Below, one piece after another: positions 34,708-47,413 of a stretch of 64,000 nucleotides of DNA (within the stretch, counting starts at the first letter, position 1; every line of letters starts with the position of its first letter). The notes under the pieces were generated by a model. That model worked only from the letters and a program-made list of their open reading frames with translations. It was not told where the DNA came from and made no database searches. The stretch is from Riptortus pedestris (lineage: Eukaryota > Arthropoda > Insecta > Hemiptera > Alydidae): contig CM032233.1 in NCBI GenBank assembly GCA_019009955.1, positions 65,850,001 to 65,914,000 of the forward strand, in the 5' to 3' direction. The position numbers were made by a program, and so were the translations under genes.

Positions 34708-35318
34708 AAGCAGATTTCCCACGTACTTCAGATTTCTTCAATTGTACATCTACCCATGCGTGATGGACTTTTTTCTTTTATGCCTTTAGTAAAATCCCAC
34801 TCCTACTCCTAGCTCAAATACCAAATATTTTTTTTATGGACCTTTTACTTTGTGAGGTATATGCAAACTCGTTACGCTATGACGCCACTAATTAAGATTT
34901 TACGTTCTTTACTAGAAAATATTTATTTGATCTAAATCATAATCATTATTGAACCGTTTAATTCAATGCTAAAGTGCAAAGTCGCTAATGGCTGAAATCG
35001 TACATGATTCGGGGGGGGGAGAGAGATAATGTTTTTTCGAAAATTTAAAACATTTCCATTATCATTATTAGACGTAAAGAAAAATGTTACAGGATAAATG
35101 TTGTTAAGCTATAAATTCTCTCCAGTTATTTTTCTATACATTTACGTCACTTGAATATTAGGCAGGTTATTTGTACTTTCTTTTAGACTTCAATAAATAT
35201 CCACTTCTACTTATTGGGTTCTTATTTATAAAACGGGAATATATGGAGAGAAAATATAAATAGTGTCATACCAGCACGTGGGAAATCTCCGTTGTTTTCG
35301 CAGCCCCTCCAGGAATGT
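34708..35318 (-). mobile_element. H1 element, copy 13, two modules, no core
   Basis: The left end on minus is near 35270-35318 (CACGTGGGAAATCTCCGTTG). Two internal modules are visible, each with a CCACTTCTACT- or CCCACTCCTACT-like block. At 34708-34764 TAAGCAGATTTCCCACGT and GCGTGATGGACTTTTTT are fragments of left ends in opposite orientations. Confidence 0.6.
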
Positions 35319-35859
35319 CTTTTTAATTCCTGCATTTTTCTAGGATATATTATAAATATTATTTTCGTTTTGAGCAAATCCTATTCGCTGCTAATTTTGA
35401 TGACTAATGAAAATCAATTGGCAACAGAAAAAAATCCTATCGATGTCTTAATATATGTAAACAATGGCTGCCAAGAACAAAGGTAATAAACGCATTATCA
35501 GTGTAAATAAGGAGAGGGAAGAGGGAAGGAGCCTCCCCCAGCTGTAAAAATGAATGGAATTATTCAAGGGGAAGGGACCAGCAAGCAATTTGTAGAACAT
35601 AAGGGTAGCTGGCCATTAATGAAGTGCTTGCCCTGTTCTGTTTTGGTGGAGGAGACTGGTGCTCTCTTACCCGTGTACCACCAACTCCACCAAAGCCCTA
35701 ATTCAACACTCACCACCCCCTATGCCATTTCCCCTTTCCTCACTCCACTTGTCAACAGTTGCGCCTATTAATCTCACTCTATTAATGACCCTTCAAATAT
35801 CATGAGTGCAATAAATAACATCTATTTACTTAACATGTTTTTGTGAAGAATTTTAACAT
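35319..35859. other. Spacer
   Basis: No supported gene. Short frames at 35292-35486 and 35550-35771 have no recognisable domain. Confidence 0.5.
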
Positions 35860-36630
35860 ATAACCCTTAAGGGAAATCAGCTATTGAAGTTGTACTCATG
35901 ACGGGGTTTTTGAAAAATGTCTTCAAATGTCCATCGTTCCTGTCCAGGAAGATGACTAAAATGAGGTCAATTCAAATATATATATGTATATAATGGCGTG
36001 CAATAATTTGTCAAATAGTAAACATTCCGACAGGTGAATGTTTCGAAACACCTATCAGTGAGAAAAACAATATTGTAAAAAAACTACTAACGCAATTACA
36101 GTCATTTGAAATTAATAAAATTAAACAACACCTTGCCAAAGCACAATTCCGTGATTTATTTAAAGAGTTCTACTTTCACACCCAAGCATTAGAATATACT
36201 AAAATAAATACTCCCCACTATATCAGCTAATAGCCAGAACCAGGACAGAAACTCTCAACTTGAACAAGAAGCCTTGGATTAGGGATGACACCGCCAACTG
36301 GTGACTGTGTAACCTCCAGGAACCTGAAGACACCTATCACTTCCTCGCTGTTTGTCCCATTCTCCGGCAGTTCCGCCTTGCAGCATTTGGTCGAATTACT
36401 CTCAGCAGGGATCAAGTAATAGCCATCCTGAACACAGGAGATTACATTAGCTTGTATAAATATCTGAATTTTTATTTCAATCTTATTTAAATATTTATAT
36501 AGAAGAATGTTTTATTATGAACTGTATCATAAGCCACACGTGCTAACGGTATTTACCAAGCACTCTGCAAATTTATTATGTTTTTCTGAAATAATTGTAA
36601 TGTAATTTACTGGGAAATAAATTTACTTTA

Positions 36631-36696
<66 letters not shown>

Positions 36697-36970
36697 GACT
36701 AAAATCTGCCCAGGGATTGGGAATTCAATATTCCGAAAACCTCCGTTATTATGAGTCGGATCGAAAAAGTTTTATAAAACCAATCTTTGAATTGATTTGA
36801 ATTGCTGTACAACTGTTGTTATATGCATTTTTTTTTTAAGCTTAAATATTAAAGGAGTTATTCGTACTTTTTTCAGCCTCCAGTAAATTCTCACTTCTAC
36901 TTATCGGATTTTAATTTGAAATAGAAAATACACGGAGAGATAAAATAGGTGGAAAGCGGACCCACGGACT
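35860..36970 (-). mobile_element. H1 element, copy 14, split by a LINE tail
   Basis: The right-end palindrome and right half (35860-35975) reach TA repeats at about 35976-35995. A LINE fragment follows, then (TA)n at 36633-36693, and H1 resumes with ACCTCCGTTATTATGAGTC through to a decayed left end near 36970. Confidence 0.75.
36000..36632 (+). pseudogene. LINE ORF2 C-terminal fragment plus 3' tail, in (TA)n
   Basis: Conceptual translation shows a non-LTR retrotransposon C-terminus: a helical segment with HLAKAQFRDLFKEFY, then INTPHY, then after a frameshift LIARTRTETLNLNKKPW, one in-frame stop, and a zinc-type motif CNLQEPEDTYHFLAVC followed by AAFGRITLSRDQVIAIL and a stop near 36490. This matches the C-terminal domain found after the RT of Jockey/CR1-like LINEs. 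About 140 bp of 3' UTR ends at AAATTTACTTTACTA directly against (TA)n. 5'-truncated and broken. Confidence 0.7.
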
Positions 36971-37076
36971 TTTTTTAATACATTAATTCCTTGTTGTCAT
37001 AACCCAGGCTTGAGAACCACAATTTATTCACAACGATAAAACACAAAATCGTATACTGATGAACGTCCAAAGTATT

Positions 37077-38070
37077 TATTTATTTCCTCTACATAGTAAC
37101 CCTATGTGGAGGGATTTTATGTTTCTGCAAATCCCATGCATATTTGCATTATATGTGCATTTTGTCAAAATTTTAACAATTTTTTATATAATAATATGTA
37201 TTCATATTAAAACGTAAATAAGATTATAAAATTAAACTTGATAAAATAAATAAGAAAAAAAAATTAAATAGAACAATTAAATAACCAATAAAAATTACAT
37301 AATATTAATTTTATATAATCTTTTCCTCTCTCAGCTTAAGGATATCTTAGGCTATTTCCTTTAATAAATTTATGTGTTTTGAAAATAAAATATCGGGATT
37401 GATAGGTCAACCGGGAATATGAATCTTTAACTGTCTTCGTATGCCTTGAGTCAGTCTACATTCATAAATCAGGTGGGTGAATGTCTGTTCAGTGTAACTG
37501 TCGCATTTACAAGTATTTGAGTCAGTAAGTTTGAATCTGTATAAGTAAGAGTTTCTATTTCCGTGTCCAGTTATTATTTGTGTGAGATAAAATGTATGTT
37601 GGGATAGTGGGATATTGGTTTTTAAAGTAGGGATATATAATTTTAGATGTAATCCAAAGTAATGAACAATGGAGTTTTAATTGAGTCTTGCAAATTAAAT
37701 GCCCCCAGTTTATTATACACAGTACGGGCTTGATGGATTTCACTGGGATTCTAACACTCCAGTCACAAAGGTACTCTGTAAGAAAGTGAGTGGGTTCCGG
37801 ATCTCATTTTTCAATATCAGAATTTTGAAGTTGTCCAGTGTTGGTAAATTTGCCCTTGTCAAATTTAGCATCTTCCCAACCCACTTACTGGTCATTTCCA
37901 TCACATTTATGAAGAGAACAGCCCATACGAGTAGCTCATTTCTCCAATCAGGAATATCGGACAGGACGAGCGAAGGACGTGCTGAGTTTATTGCCGTGCA
38001 ACCATCATATCAGTTTCAGATGTTAGCCATTCATTAATGACTCTTTTGGAGTAAACTAGTCGTGTCAAAA
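37077..38070 (-). pseudogene. LINE ORF2 fragment with RNase H-like region and CCHC-type end
   Basis: On minus, a decayed frame contains TVYNKLGAFNLQDS, then LHLKLYIPTLKTN, then YLTQIITGHGNRNSYLYRF and CKCDSYTEQTFTHLIYEC, ending IHIPG-stop at 37407-37409. The TGHG motif and the Cys-Cys-His-Cys pattern are typical of the C-termini of R1/I-type non-LTR retrotransposons, which also carry RNase H. Several frameshifts. About 330 bp of 3' UTR ends AAATAAATAAATA at 37077. The clade call is uncertain. Confidence 0.6.
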
Positions 38071-38527
38071 TCCGTTAAATGGCGGAAATAGTGAAGATAG
38101 AGCAATAAAACGGTAATCTAACCGCCCTTCTTCATAATATGGTCATTAATTATTTTCGTTCAATGAGGGCCTGGTGGAACAGTGACATAAATTTTGGTAA
38201 ACTCATTTGTTTTTCATCTTTATGAATGCCATGTCTAGACAATGTTTAATTATCAAATGATTTGTTGATTTCGAATCAATGGTTAACGAGCGGTGGGTCA
38301 CCTGCCAGCAAAAGTAAAAGACATAAAAACAACCTAGTATAACTAAATTAATTATTACTAAGCTCAACAATGCGTGGAACTTGAAGAAATAATGATTAAA
38401 CAAAAACTTGAAAATGCATTTCGACATGCCAACATAATACTTCTTTTGTACAGGTATCAAGTTATTATGTCTCAATATGTCACATAAGGGGAAAGTAGGG
38501 ACATTGCCAATTTCTGCCTTTCGTACC

Positions 38528-39252
<725 letters not shown>

Positions 39253-39461
39253 TTATCCATCAATCCTACCTAGGATAAGACGAAAATGAGGTCCGGTCAA
39301 AATGTTTTATATATATATACTTGTCTGTTCCCATTCTAGTGGTCGCAAGTATTATTTATTGTAAGTATTTCGTGCAAAACTAAAGGTTAAGTTCGTAAAT
39401 GGCTGTAATCTGACCAGCTTGAGGAGTGGTTTAGGGGGATTTTGAAAATTCATATATATTT

Positions 39462-39513
<52 letters not shown>

Positions 39514-39661
39514 TGTTAACACTCTAGCGGTTGCAAGTTTTTTCTGATCGTTACCAAACTCTTATTTAATCGTTTGATTTAAAAATGAAGATCAAGTTCG
39601 TAAGTGGCTAAAATACGACATGTGGGAAGGGGTGGAGGTAGAGGTGGGACATCTCGAAAAT

Positions 39662-39770
39662 TGTAAAATAAGGAACAACACGTGCTGTCTCAACGAGCAA
39701 CATTTATTAACTGAACTATATAAGATAATTGATCATCTGTTTAACATAACCTTAACAATCAACCACCACA
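39662..39770 (-). repeat. 3' LTR of the Mag-like element
   Basis: A 109-bp LTR, starting TGTGGTGG on minus right after the purine tract and ending TTTTACA. LTRs this short are unusual. Confidence 0.85.
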
Positions 39771-39797
39771 TCCTCCTTTCTCGCTCCAAGAAGAAGA

Positions 39798-40829
39798 TTA
39801 CTTGAATCTCTTCGGAGGTTTTACTTTTCTCCCGAATCTTGTTGTATAGCCTTCAGCACTATGACCAGATCCATCTTCAACATTCCCCTTTGTGTAGTCT
39901 TCTTTCGCCGAATCTTCTTGTCCATCATTCCCCTCAGTACCGTGCTCATTCTCCGGGTCTTCACATATTCCTTCCTCTACCCGGGGTTTTCGCTAAATCT
40001 TCACCACTTAAAGGTACAACTCCACTTCCATTTTTATCCGAAATGGTTTGGTATGGCGGATAGGGACCCCAATCTGTGACCAAATGCTTGTCGGATGGCA
40101 CCAAAAATCTTCTATTTCGTCTGAATGTTCGACTTCCCGATTTTATTACATAGTCTCTATCGGTGACACACTTTTTAACCACAGTCCCAAGTTCTCTTGC
40201 TCTGTGACGTTTATCAAAATAAAATTTTGTTTGCTGTTTTCCTCTATTATATGACTCTTTATACTTGTCAAGGTTAGGCCAACCTGGATTCATCTTCTCA
40301 GGCAAGACAGGCAGAGTAGTCCGAATTTTCCTCCCAAACAACAATTCGGCTGGTGAATTGCCACATTCCAATGGAGTGGCTCGGTGAGCCAAAAGTCCTA
40401 AATAAGGGTCACTATTTTTATTCAGAATATTTTTGCATATCTGAACCGCCCTCTCTGCTTGACCATTAGACTGTGGAAAATGTGGACTTGATGTGATAAT
40501 TCGGAAACCTAACTCTTCAGAAAATTTTATCATTTCAGCCGATACTAGTGGAGTATCATTATCGCATCTAAGAATCTTTAGGGCTCCATGTCGCGAAAAA
40601 ATAGATAAATAAGCGTTTTTTATGAATGCAGTTCCAGTTCGATCTATTGTAATTAATTCAATAAATTTTGAAAAGTAATCTTGAATGCAAAGATACATTT
40701 TTTTATTATGCTTCAAAATGTCAGCTCCAACAACTTCCCATGGCCTGTCCGGAATGGATTGTGGCCTTAATGGTTCTACAGGATTAGCTCTATGTTCGAG
40801 ACACTTATGACAAGTCTCTACCATCTTCT
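39798..40829 (-). pseudogene. Integrase pseudogene of the Mag-like element
   Basis: After the deletion, sequence resumes within the integrase zinc domain (MVETCHKCLEH, the CxxC half). The catalytic core retains Asp in VVGADILK, Asp in LRCDNDTP, and Glu in SNGQAERAVQ with 35 residues between the last two. The visible frame ends at 39961 with a frameshift; in the next frame an acidic region and a basic TRFGRKVKPPKRFK end run to a stop at 39798-39800. The core motifs are intact, but no start codon or upstream His residues remain. Confidence 0.85.
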
Positions 40830-42403
40830 TTACATCTGAGCTAATGTTTCCTCAACAGAGGGTAAAACTAAACGCTCTCTTTCCACGTATTGATTAAGAG
40901 CAGTGAAATCCACACAAAGCCGAACATCGCCTGATTTCTTTGGCACTACCACAATAGGAGAGCACCATTCAGTTGCTTCCGTAATCGGAGAAATAACACC
41001 GTTCTTTACCATACGATCAAGTTCGTCTTTGACTATGGTCCTTAAGCTTACAGGAATTCTGCGAGGGGTTAAAACTGCAACGGGCTTTGCATTTTTCTTT
41101 AATTTAATATAATAAGGTTCACCAAAGCTTCCTAATACATTAAATAATTTGGGGAATTTTGCTCTTATGTCTAATGAAACTTCATTTATTTGGCACAAGG
41201 AGAATGCGATTATACCACCTCTTCCTAAAAGTGGCTCATTCTGGCAGTTTAAAACAAACAAGTCCTCAGAATGCGACATTCCCCCTGTTTCAAGCTTAAC
41301 CTTCGAAACCCCTACTACTTTCAGCTTAGTATTATCAGGACCATTCAAACGAATTTTTGTGGGCCTCATTTCTAATCCAAGGCGTTCTGCATCCTTGTAA
41401 CCTATACAACTGACATCTGCACCTGTATCTATTTTAAAGCGTACAAAATGGCGACCGTTAACCAACAGCTGGATAGTAAAAGGGTCAACTCGAATGCCCC
41501 TAGCAACGCTTTCTCCCACCGTAATAGAGCTAAGGCAATGATCTTGGTTAATTTGAACAGCTGATTCTATTTCTCTTACATCACGTTTTGAGCCACAGAA
41601 AAGTTTAAAGTGGTTTTTAAGGCCACATCGAAAACATATTTTACCACGTGCAGGAAAAGAATGATTCTTTAAAGACCCACATCGATTACATCTGGAAGTA
41701 ACCTTGGAAAATTTGGTTAGATTACCAGCGTCTTTAGACGCTCGATTTTCTCGCCTAGCTTCCATAACCTCCCCAGAATCTCTGTTAAACAATTCTTTTT
41801 GAGAATTTATTGCTTCTGACTGCCTAACCATCTCTTTGGCTTTAGTAAGGGTCAGACCTTCCTGAATCTGAAGATGTCTCGACAGCTGCTGATCCCGAAT
41901 ACCAGTAACTAGCTTAAGCAGTATCATATCCTCATGATATTTTCGACTCTCACAATCACTGCAAGCCCACTCACATCTCTCCGACATTTTATGGAGGTCA
42001 TTAATAAACTCATCTACCCTTTCATCGGCAAATTGTTTTCTTTCTTGGAAAATTGCCCTATGATAAAATATATTTTTCTTAGTTGTAAAATATTCATTAA
42101 ACTGCTTCACAACAGCATCATATGAAGTCCTAGCTTCGATATTCATCCCAATAGAGGTTAGCAGTTCCTCAGCGTCTGGTCCCATACAGTAAAGTAACAT
42201 ACTAATCTGTTGATCTTGCGATTTAGCAGATAGACTAGTCGCCGGTCGAAACATGGCAAACCGATCCAGGCACTCCATGGCTCCTGTACATCAAATATAT
42301 CTGGAGGTTTTACCTGGTAAGAATTGCCGCTTCGCATACCAGCCTCATGTGTAGACAGCACAGAGGACAAAATGTCCTTCAATATCTCTGGTGAAATCGC
42401 CAT
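40830..42403 (-). pseudogene. Gag-protease-RT (N-terminal) pseudogene of the Mag-like element
   Basis: Gag begins MAISPEILKDIL at 42403. A one-base frameshift near 42262 moves to the frame that stays open from 42278. The Gag body is followed by two zinc-knuckle-like motifs: the first (CNRCGSLKNHSFPA) seems to have lost a Cys, the second (CFRCGLKNHFKLFC) is a perfect CX2CX4HX4C. The protease site is IDTGADVSCIG. RT begins with VRLCVDFTALNQYV and stops after VEETLAQ. The polymerase YxDD, thumb and RNase H are absent because of a deletion that joins RT to integrase at about 40833. Confidence 0.88.
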
Positions 42404-42431
42404 CACCTTTATCAGTTTACACCTGACACCA

Positions 42432-42551
42432 TGTAAAATAAGGAACAACACGTGCCGTCTCAACGAGCAACATTTATTAACTGAACTATATAAGATAATT
42501 GAACATCTGTTTAACATAACCTTAACAAACAAACATATGTTTACCACCACG
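42432..42551 (-). repeat. 5' LTR of the Mag-like element
   Basis: On minus, it begins at 42551 (CGTGGTGG; the other copy has TGTGGTGG) and ends TTTTACA. It has a 12-bp insertion relative to the other LTR and two substitutions in the shared part. It contains TTATATAG as a possible TATA element and AATAAA within TTAATAAATG. Confidence 0.85.
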
Positions 42552-42890
42552 AAAATCCTTAATATCTCCGTTATTGTATAAATAAGAAAAATTGTATAAA
42601 CCAATCTTATGTTAAATGTAATGTTCTATAAATGTTTTATTTACTTTTTTTCAATATCTTGATTATCAACCGATATGTTAGAATTTTTTTTAGTTTCCAG
42701 CAATCAGTAAACCTCCACTCCTTCTCAAGTCAAATAAACAAAAAGGTGATATATTATGAAGCACTTTACATGACACCTAAATACCAAATATTGCTCTTAT
42801 TGAACGTTTACGTTTTGGGATAAATGCGATTACACGTGGGAAATCTGCAAAGTTAACCCAGCCCCTGCTTTTTCCTTTGGACTTTTCCTA

Positions 42891-43608
42891 TCCTTTGAGA
42901 TATGACGAAAGAAATTCCTACACCACTGGGATTAAACACTGAGCTGATTGGGCACGGGACAGCATGCCCTGAGCGTCGATGAATTATTGCTTGGGAAGTG
43001 TGAACGAAGCAGGTCGGTCAGTGGGAAGCAATATCTATAGGTGACATGTATATGTAGGCTGAACCAGCTCAAGCCCAGACAACCTTAATAACCACTCTGA
43101 TGATCTTAGCTTAATCGATACTGCTCACAACCCACTTCCACCCTTATCCTACTAGCTTCCATATTAGCTTTCCAGTTAATTACACATCCTAGGTTTAAAC
43201 AATCAAAAGTTTTATATTAATTCCACAGTTATTAGATTGTCTTACCTCATACATATTTAGAAGTCTTAACACACACACACACACACATATTTAAGTTTTC
43301 ATTTACGAAGCAATAGATGCGAACCGTTTCATAACATGATGAAATAGAAAGTCAGACACGAAGGTGTTGTGTGAACTAAGCATATTTCATGCTGATGTTT
43401 TATCAACTCACAATCTATCCTTTATTACCTTGAGTAAATAATCTATAAGCAGTAGTGCGGTTCAAGAACCAAAAAGTAAAGACAACTAATATATTATTAG
43501 AAATAGACTAAATAAAATTACATGGCAACAATTCTAGAATAAAACATTCTAAATAAATTTAGCTAAATAACATATTGCAAGCAAAAATAACAGAAATATT
43601 TGGAACTT
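42891..43608. other. Spacer with an H1 left-end remnant
   Basis: No gene. A decayed H1 left end lies at 43350-43400 (GTCAGACACGAAGGTGTTGT then GAACTAAGCATATTTC). A short (CA)n occurs at about 43271-43286. Confidence 0.5.
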
Positions 43609-43732
43609 TTAGCAGATTTTTCTTAAAAGAAATCAGTTATTGAGGTCGTAATCATGACGCGATTTTCGAAATTTTTCTTCAAATGTCCATTGATACTACC
43701 TATGAGATGAGGAAAATGAGGTCCGTCCAAAA

Positions 43733-43778
<46 letters not shown>

Positions 43779-44341
43779 CTTTGGCGGTCACAAGTTTTGT
43801 CAGTTTTTTATCAAATTTGATATTTAAATGTTTTATGTAAAAACGTAGATCAATTTCGTTAGCGGCTAAAATCGAACCAGTGAGAGGGAGGGGTTTAGGG
43901 GGGACTATATTGTATAGAATCAATCTTATTGAAATCGTATAAAAGTAGAGATCAAGTTGCTTAACCGCTAAAATTGGAGCTACGGAGGGAGAGGGGTCAA
44001 CAACTTGAAATATCTTCGTTATTATACGTTTGATCTAAAAAAAATGTATAAAACTATTCTTTTTGAAAATTTTAATGTCTATAAGTATTATTATGCTTTT
44101 ATTAGGCTTTTTTTATTTTTAACTGTAACTTGTTTGTTCCAAGTAATATAGAACCACTTACCGCTAATTACAATAGCAGATGTGGTATATTGTAATAAAT
44201 AAATAAATATGTATAATTTCGAAAGGACGTCATTTTCGTCCTTTATTGGGTAGTATCGATGGAAATTTGAAGAACCTTTTTAAAAATTCGTTTCATAAGT
44301 ACAACCGCAATAGCTGATTTCCCTTAAGGAAAATCTGCTAA
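43609..44341. mobile_element. H1 copy 16 with two right ends (inverted dimer)
   Basis: The left side (43609-43735) is an H1 right end in minus orientation with (TA)n at 43737-43774. The right side (44215-44341) is another H1 right end in plus orientation, ending CTAA. The middle holds minus-orientation internal modules. No left terminus is present. It looks like a product of recombination between two copies, or of end-switching during transposition. Confidence 0.75.
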
Positions 44342-44966
44342 AGGTGCAAGTGAAACAGCACGGAAACATAGAGATCGAGAGTTTTCGTTTTCTTTTATTT
44401 AGATGTAGGCTAGCAGGGTATGGTTTATAGTCTACTGGGAGGGACTAGACCAAGGCTTGCTAGAGTTATGGTATTGCAAAAAGGCAAGGCGATCCCATAG
44501 GGGATTTTGTGGTACTGAAAATCTAGTAGTAGGTTTCTCAGGCGACATTTGTTTTGTACTGGGAAGGTTTTATGCCTGTTGAATTGTCAGCCGAAATCAG
44601 CCAAACATTTTATTTAATGTAATGGAATATGATTCACAAACATTATTTTTATTTATTTGGTTTATGTCCCTCATCAAAGGTGACTGGCATGTACAAACAT
44701 TAGACTTTTAATTTATAATTTCTCCTATTATTTACTTATTTAAATGAGTTCCTCAACGCCGGTGATTCACTTAATAACCAGATGTGCTCAAAGAAGAAAA
44801 CAGCAAAAATAAAGAAGAGAAAAGGAGTGAACTATGGAATACGATGTTTCTTGAAACACTCCATTAGCACACCACTTTGTAAGTAGGAAACGATATTGTG
44901 TATGGAAGTATCAAGGTAATGAAAATAGTATAAATGAAAATACTAGAACAGAAGGGATGAATAAAA
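44342..44966. other. Spacer
   Basis: No gene recognised. Confidence 0.5.
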
Positions 44967-45442
44967 GTCCGTCACGCAAGTGCTGTGTTAAGTAAGCTGA
45001 ATTTCAATGTGCGTCACGTATTTGCTTTAACTCAAAATGTAAAAATTCAATGAGAGCAATATTTAGTATTTAGGTTTCAAATTGCTTCATAATAGAACAG
45101 CTTATTGTTAATATGACATGAGTAGGAGGGGGGATTTTCTGAAGGACGAAAATTTAAAACAAATGCAAATATCTCGGTTAATAATCAAGATAATGAAAAA
45201 AACATAAATGACAATTTTTATATAGGACATTATATTTGCAATAATATCGGTCCTATACAATTTTTCGATCCGACGCATAATAACGGAGATATTAAGAATT
45301 ATCGAAATTCCCCCCTCTAAACTTCTCCTCCCACTGGTCGGATTTCAGTCATTAACGAACTTGGCCTTTAGTTTTCATAAAACGTTTAAATATATAGTTT
45401 GGTAACGTTCAAACAAAAATTTCGACCACTAGAGCGTTAACA

Positions 45443-45533
<91 letters not shown>

Positions 45534-45537
<4 letters not shown>

Positions 45538-45940
45538 TTATTTTCGCACAAATACATGGGCGTTGCGTGGGGTCTGGTCATTTTGTTAGTATCGTTAGGT
45601 TTTCTACTTAAATAATTTATAATACAATTTCGAATACCCTTTTAAATAATATATAACAATAAATATAGAATAGTTCTGTAAAAAAAACAATTAAGTGCTA
45701 AAAGACTGACAATAATATGCTATTAATAAAGTAATATATGTTATTTAGCTTTTCAATATTGTTAATATTTTGCAGAAATTCCAATGAAAGTTCGTCCCTG
45801 TTTTTAACTATATATAATTGTAAAAATTGTTGTATGTGGTTTATAAGTGCAGGACAATGTAGTATTACATGCTTCAGACTATTATAAATGTATTTTTTCA
45901 CTACTTTCATATTCCGTCTGATTTTATGATATGGGATTTA
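45534..45940 (-). pseudogene. LINE C-terminal fragment in H1 (TA)n
   Basis: On minus, NSLKHVILHCPALINHIQQF, then RDELSLEFLQNINNIEKL, and a stop near 45698 form the H-X4-C half of a LINE C-terminal motif; the upstream Cys pair is not in frame. The 3' UTR ends AAAATAAATAAATA directly against the (TA)n, as at 36632. 5'-truncated. Confidence 0.5.
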
Positions 45941-46207
45941 CCTGTAAGTAACAATAATAAATACCTTAGCAACAAGTAATAATAACAAATTCCTTAGCAA
46001 AAAGTAATAATAACAAATACCTTAACAACAAGGGACAATAATAAATACCTAAACAACAAGTAATAATAACATATACCTTAGCAACAAGTAATTATAATTA
46101 TTGTTACTTGCTGTTAAGGTATTTTTTGTTATTATTTGTTGTTAAGGTATTTATTATTGTTACTTGCTGTTAAGGTATGTTTTTTGTTATTGTTACCTGT
46201 TATTACT
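45941..46207. repeat. Head-to-head (palindromic) minisatellite
   Basis: Units of about 32-36 bp based on CCTTAGCAACAAGTAATAA repeat about five times up to a centre near 46096. The reverse complement (TTATTACTTG-like arms with GTTAAGGTA) then repeats about four times. The array could extrude as a large cruciform or fold as a long RNA hairpin. Confidence 0.85.
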
Positions 46208-46522
46208 TTTGAAAGGGCAAATCACCTTCGATGTGGGGTCCATTAATAAATAAATTGAAAAAAAAATTGATTTACCTGTATGGGATATTTTAATGTATTC
46301 GCTATTACAGACTCTCAGTTGGCTTATGGGCTTTAATTTTTCAATGCTGACGTTACACTGAAGGTGATTTCCTTGTTCCGGAAGCGCATATATATTCAAT
46401 TTTGAACGGAACTCAATTTCGTATCTCCTAGGTAGAATCGGTAGACCTTTGAAGAGAAATTTTGAAAATCGCGTCATGAGTACGACCTCAATAGTTCATT
46501 TCCCTCAAGGGAAATCTGCTAA

Positions 46523-47413
46523 TAATAATAACAATAATTAAGGAAATCAGCTAGAACAATGGTTATTCTAGATCAATAGCCGATTATCCCTAAAAGAAAA
46601 CCACTAAATTCTGTGCCGCTTGTATGAGGAGAGTTAAGGTTTGTCTTACTGATTACAGGAGTCTAAATGGAGCGTGCTCTAGAAGGGAGAGAGGGTATTA
46701 GGGCAACCTGGGAGGAGGGAGTGCTTACCGATAGTAGGGAGAGGAACCAATAATAAATCTGTAGCCAAGGGGCGGGGATTGATGAGGGACAGTGGCATTA
46801 GCATAATAGCCGTAATAGAGGAGAGCCAAATCCCCCACTGACAATGTATCCCCTCCTCGCCGGCCAAGTCTCAATAATGTATGAGGAAGGGGGTGTGCTG
46901 CTGGGGGTCCACTCGACCCGACTCTCCACTTGCTCCAATATACCCCTACCGGCTCCCCCACTCTTCTCAACCACCGCCTAATAGCTCCCTCCACATCTTA
47001 TCAACACCTCCCAAGAGGTTTTAAGCAGCAGAACTACATTAACTTCTCAACATACCCAAAATCGCCTCTTCCATTAGACGATTCAACTATACAAATTCTA
47101 CGACGGACTACAAAGCACCGACAACAGACTGTTCGACGACTTTCCACGACCAGAACAACGGCAAGGACCGACAAACCTCAAGACAAAACTTATGAACTAT
47201 CGATATACTTGGACGACACACAGTCTTCTAAAATACAACACTATACGCAGACACAAATATAGGGTGATTACGGAGAAACGCATGTTAGCAGATTTTTTTT
47301 TCAAATAACGAGTACTCAGGCAATTCAGAGCAAAAAATGTATTTATGAGTGAAACAGTGTACACAATATGCAATTTCAGAATAAAATTACTTACAATTTA
47401 GCGTTTAAAAAAC
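46523..47413. other. Spacer, locally GC-richer
   Basis: No recognised gene. A 110-codon frame at 46930-47262 ends in a Thr/Arg/Gln-rich stretch that could be the tail of an old retroelement gag, but I cannot support a call. Confidence 0.4.

Larger units (their letters stand above)
39662..42551 (-). mobile_element. Ty3/gypsy LTR element (Mag-like), internally deleted
   Basis: Short LTRs (42432-42551 and 39662-39770) flank a minus-strand gag-protease-RT start and an integrase. A perfect 5-bp target duplication AAAAT lies at 39657-39661 and 42552-42556, inside an H1 copy. On minus, the base run TGGTGTCAGG just inside the 5' LTR is the presumed primer site, and GAGAAAGGAGGA just before the 3' LTR is the polypurine tract. 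Most of RT and all RNase H are missing. Two zinc knuckles in Gag and the domain style suggest the Mag group; this is family-level inference. Confidence 0.9.
39253..42890 (-). mobile_element. H1 element, copy 15, split by a gypsy element
   Basis: The right half starts at about 39253 and lacks the terminal palindrome. It has two TA tracts (about 39310-39320 and 39465-39510) and two copies of the GTCTGTT..CTAG.GG block, so it is partly duplicated. The LTR element at 39662-42551 interrupts it; H1 resumes with CCTTAATATCTCCGTTATTG and ends in a decayed left end (CACGTGGGAAATCTGC, AGCCCCTGC) near 42890. Confidence 0.8.
44967..46522 (+). mobile_element. H1 element, copy 17, split by a LINE tail and a palindromic minisatellite
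   Basis: Left end GTCCGTCACGCAAGTGCTGT at 44967, short subtype, (TA)n at 45446-45533. Foreign sequence occupies 45534-46386, then the right half (from ATATATTCAATTTTGAACGG) and the palindrome ending CTAA at 46522. Confidence 0.85.

Noticed and set aside
46930..47262. 110-codon frame with Thr/Arg/Gln-rich end
   Set aside because: No recognisable domain, no promoter or neighbour support; kept only as a remark.
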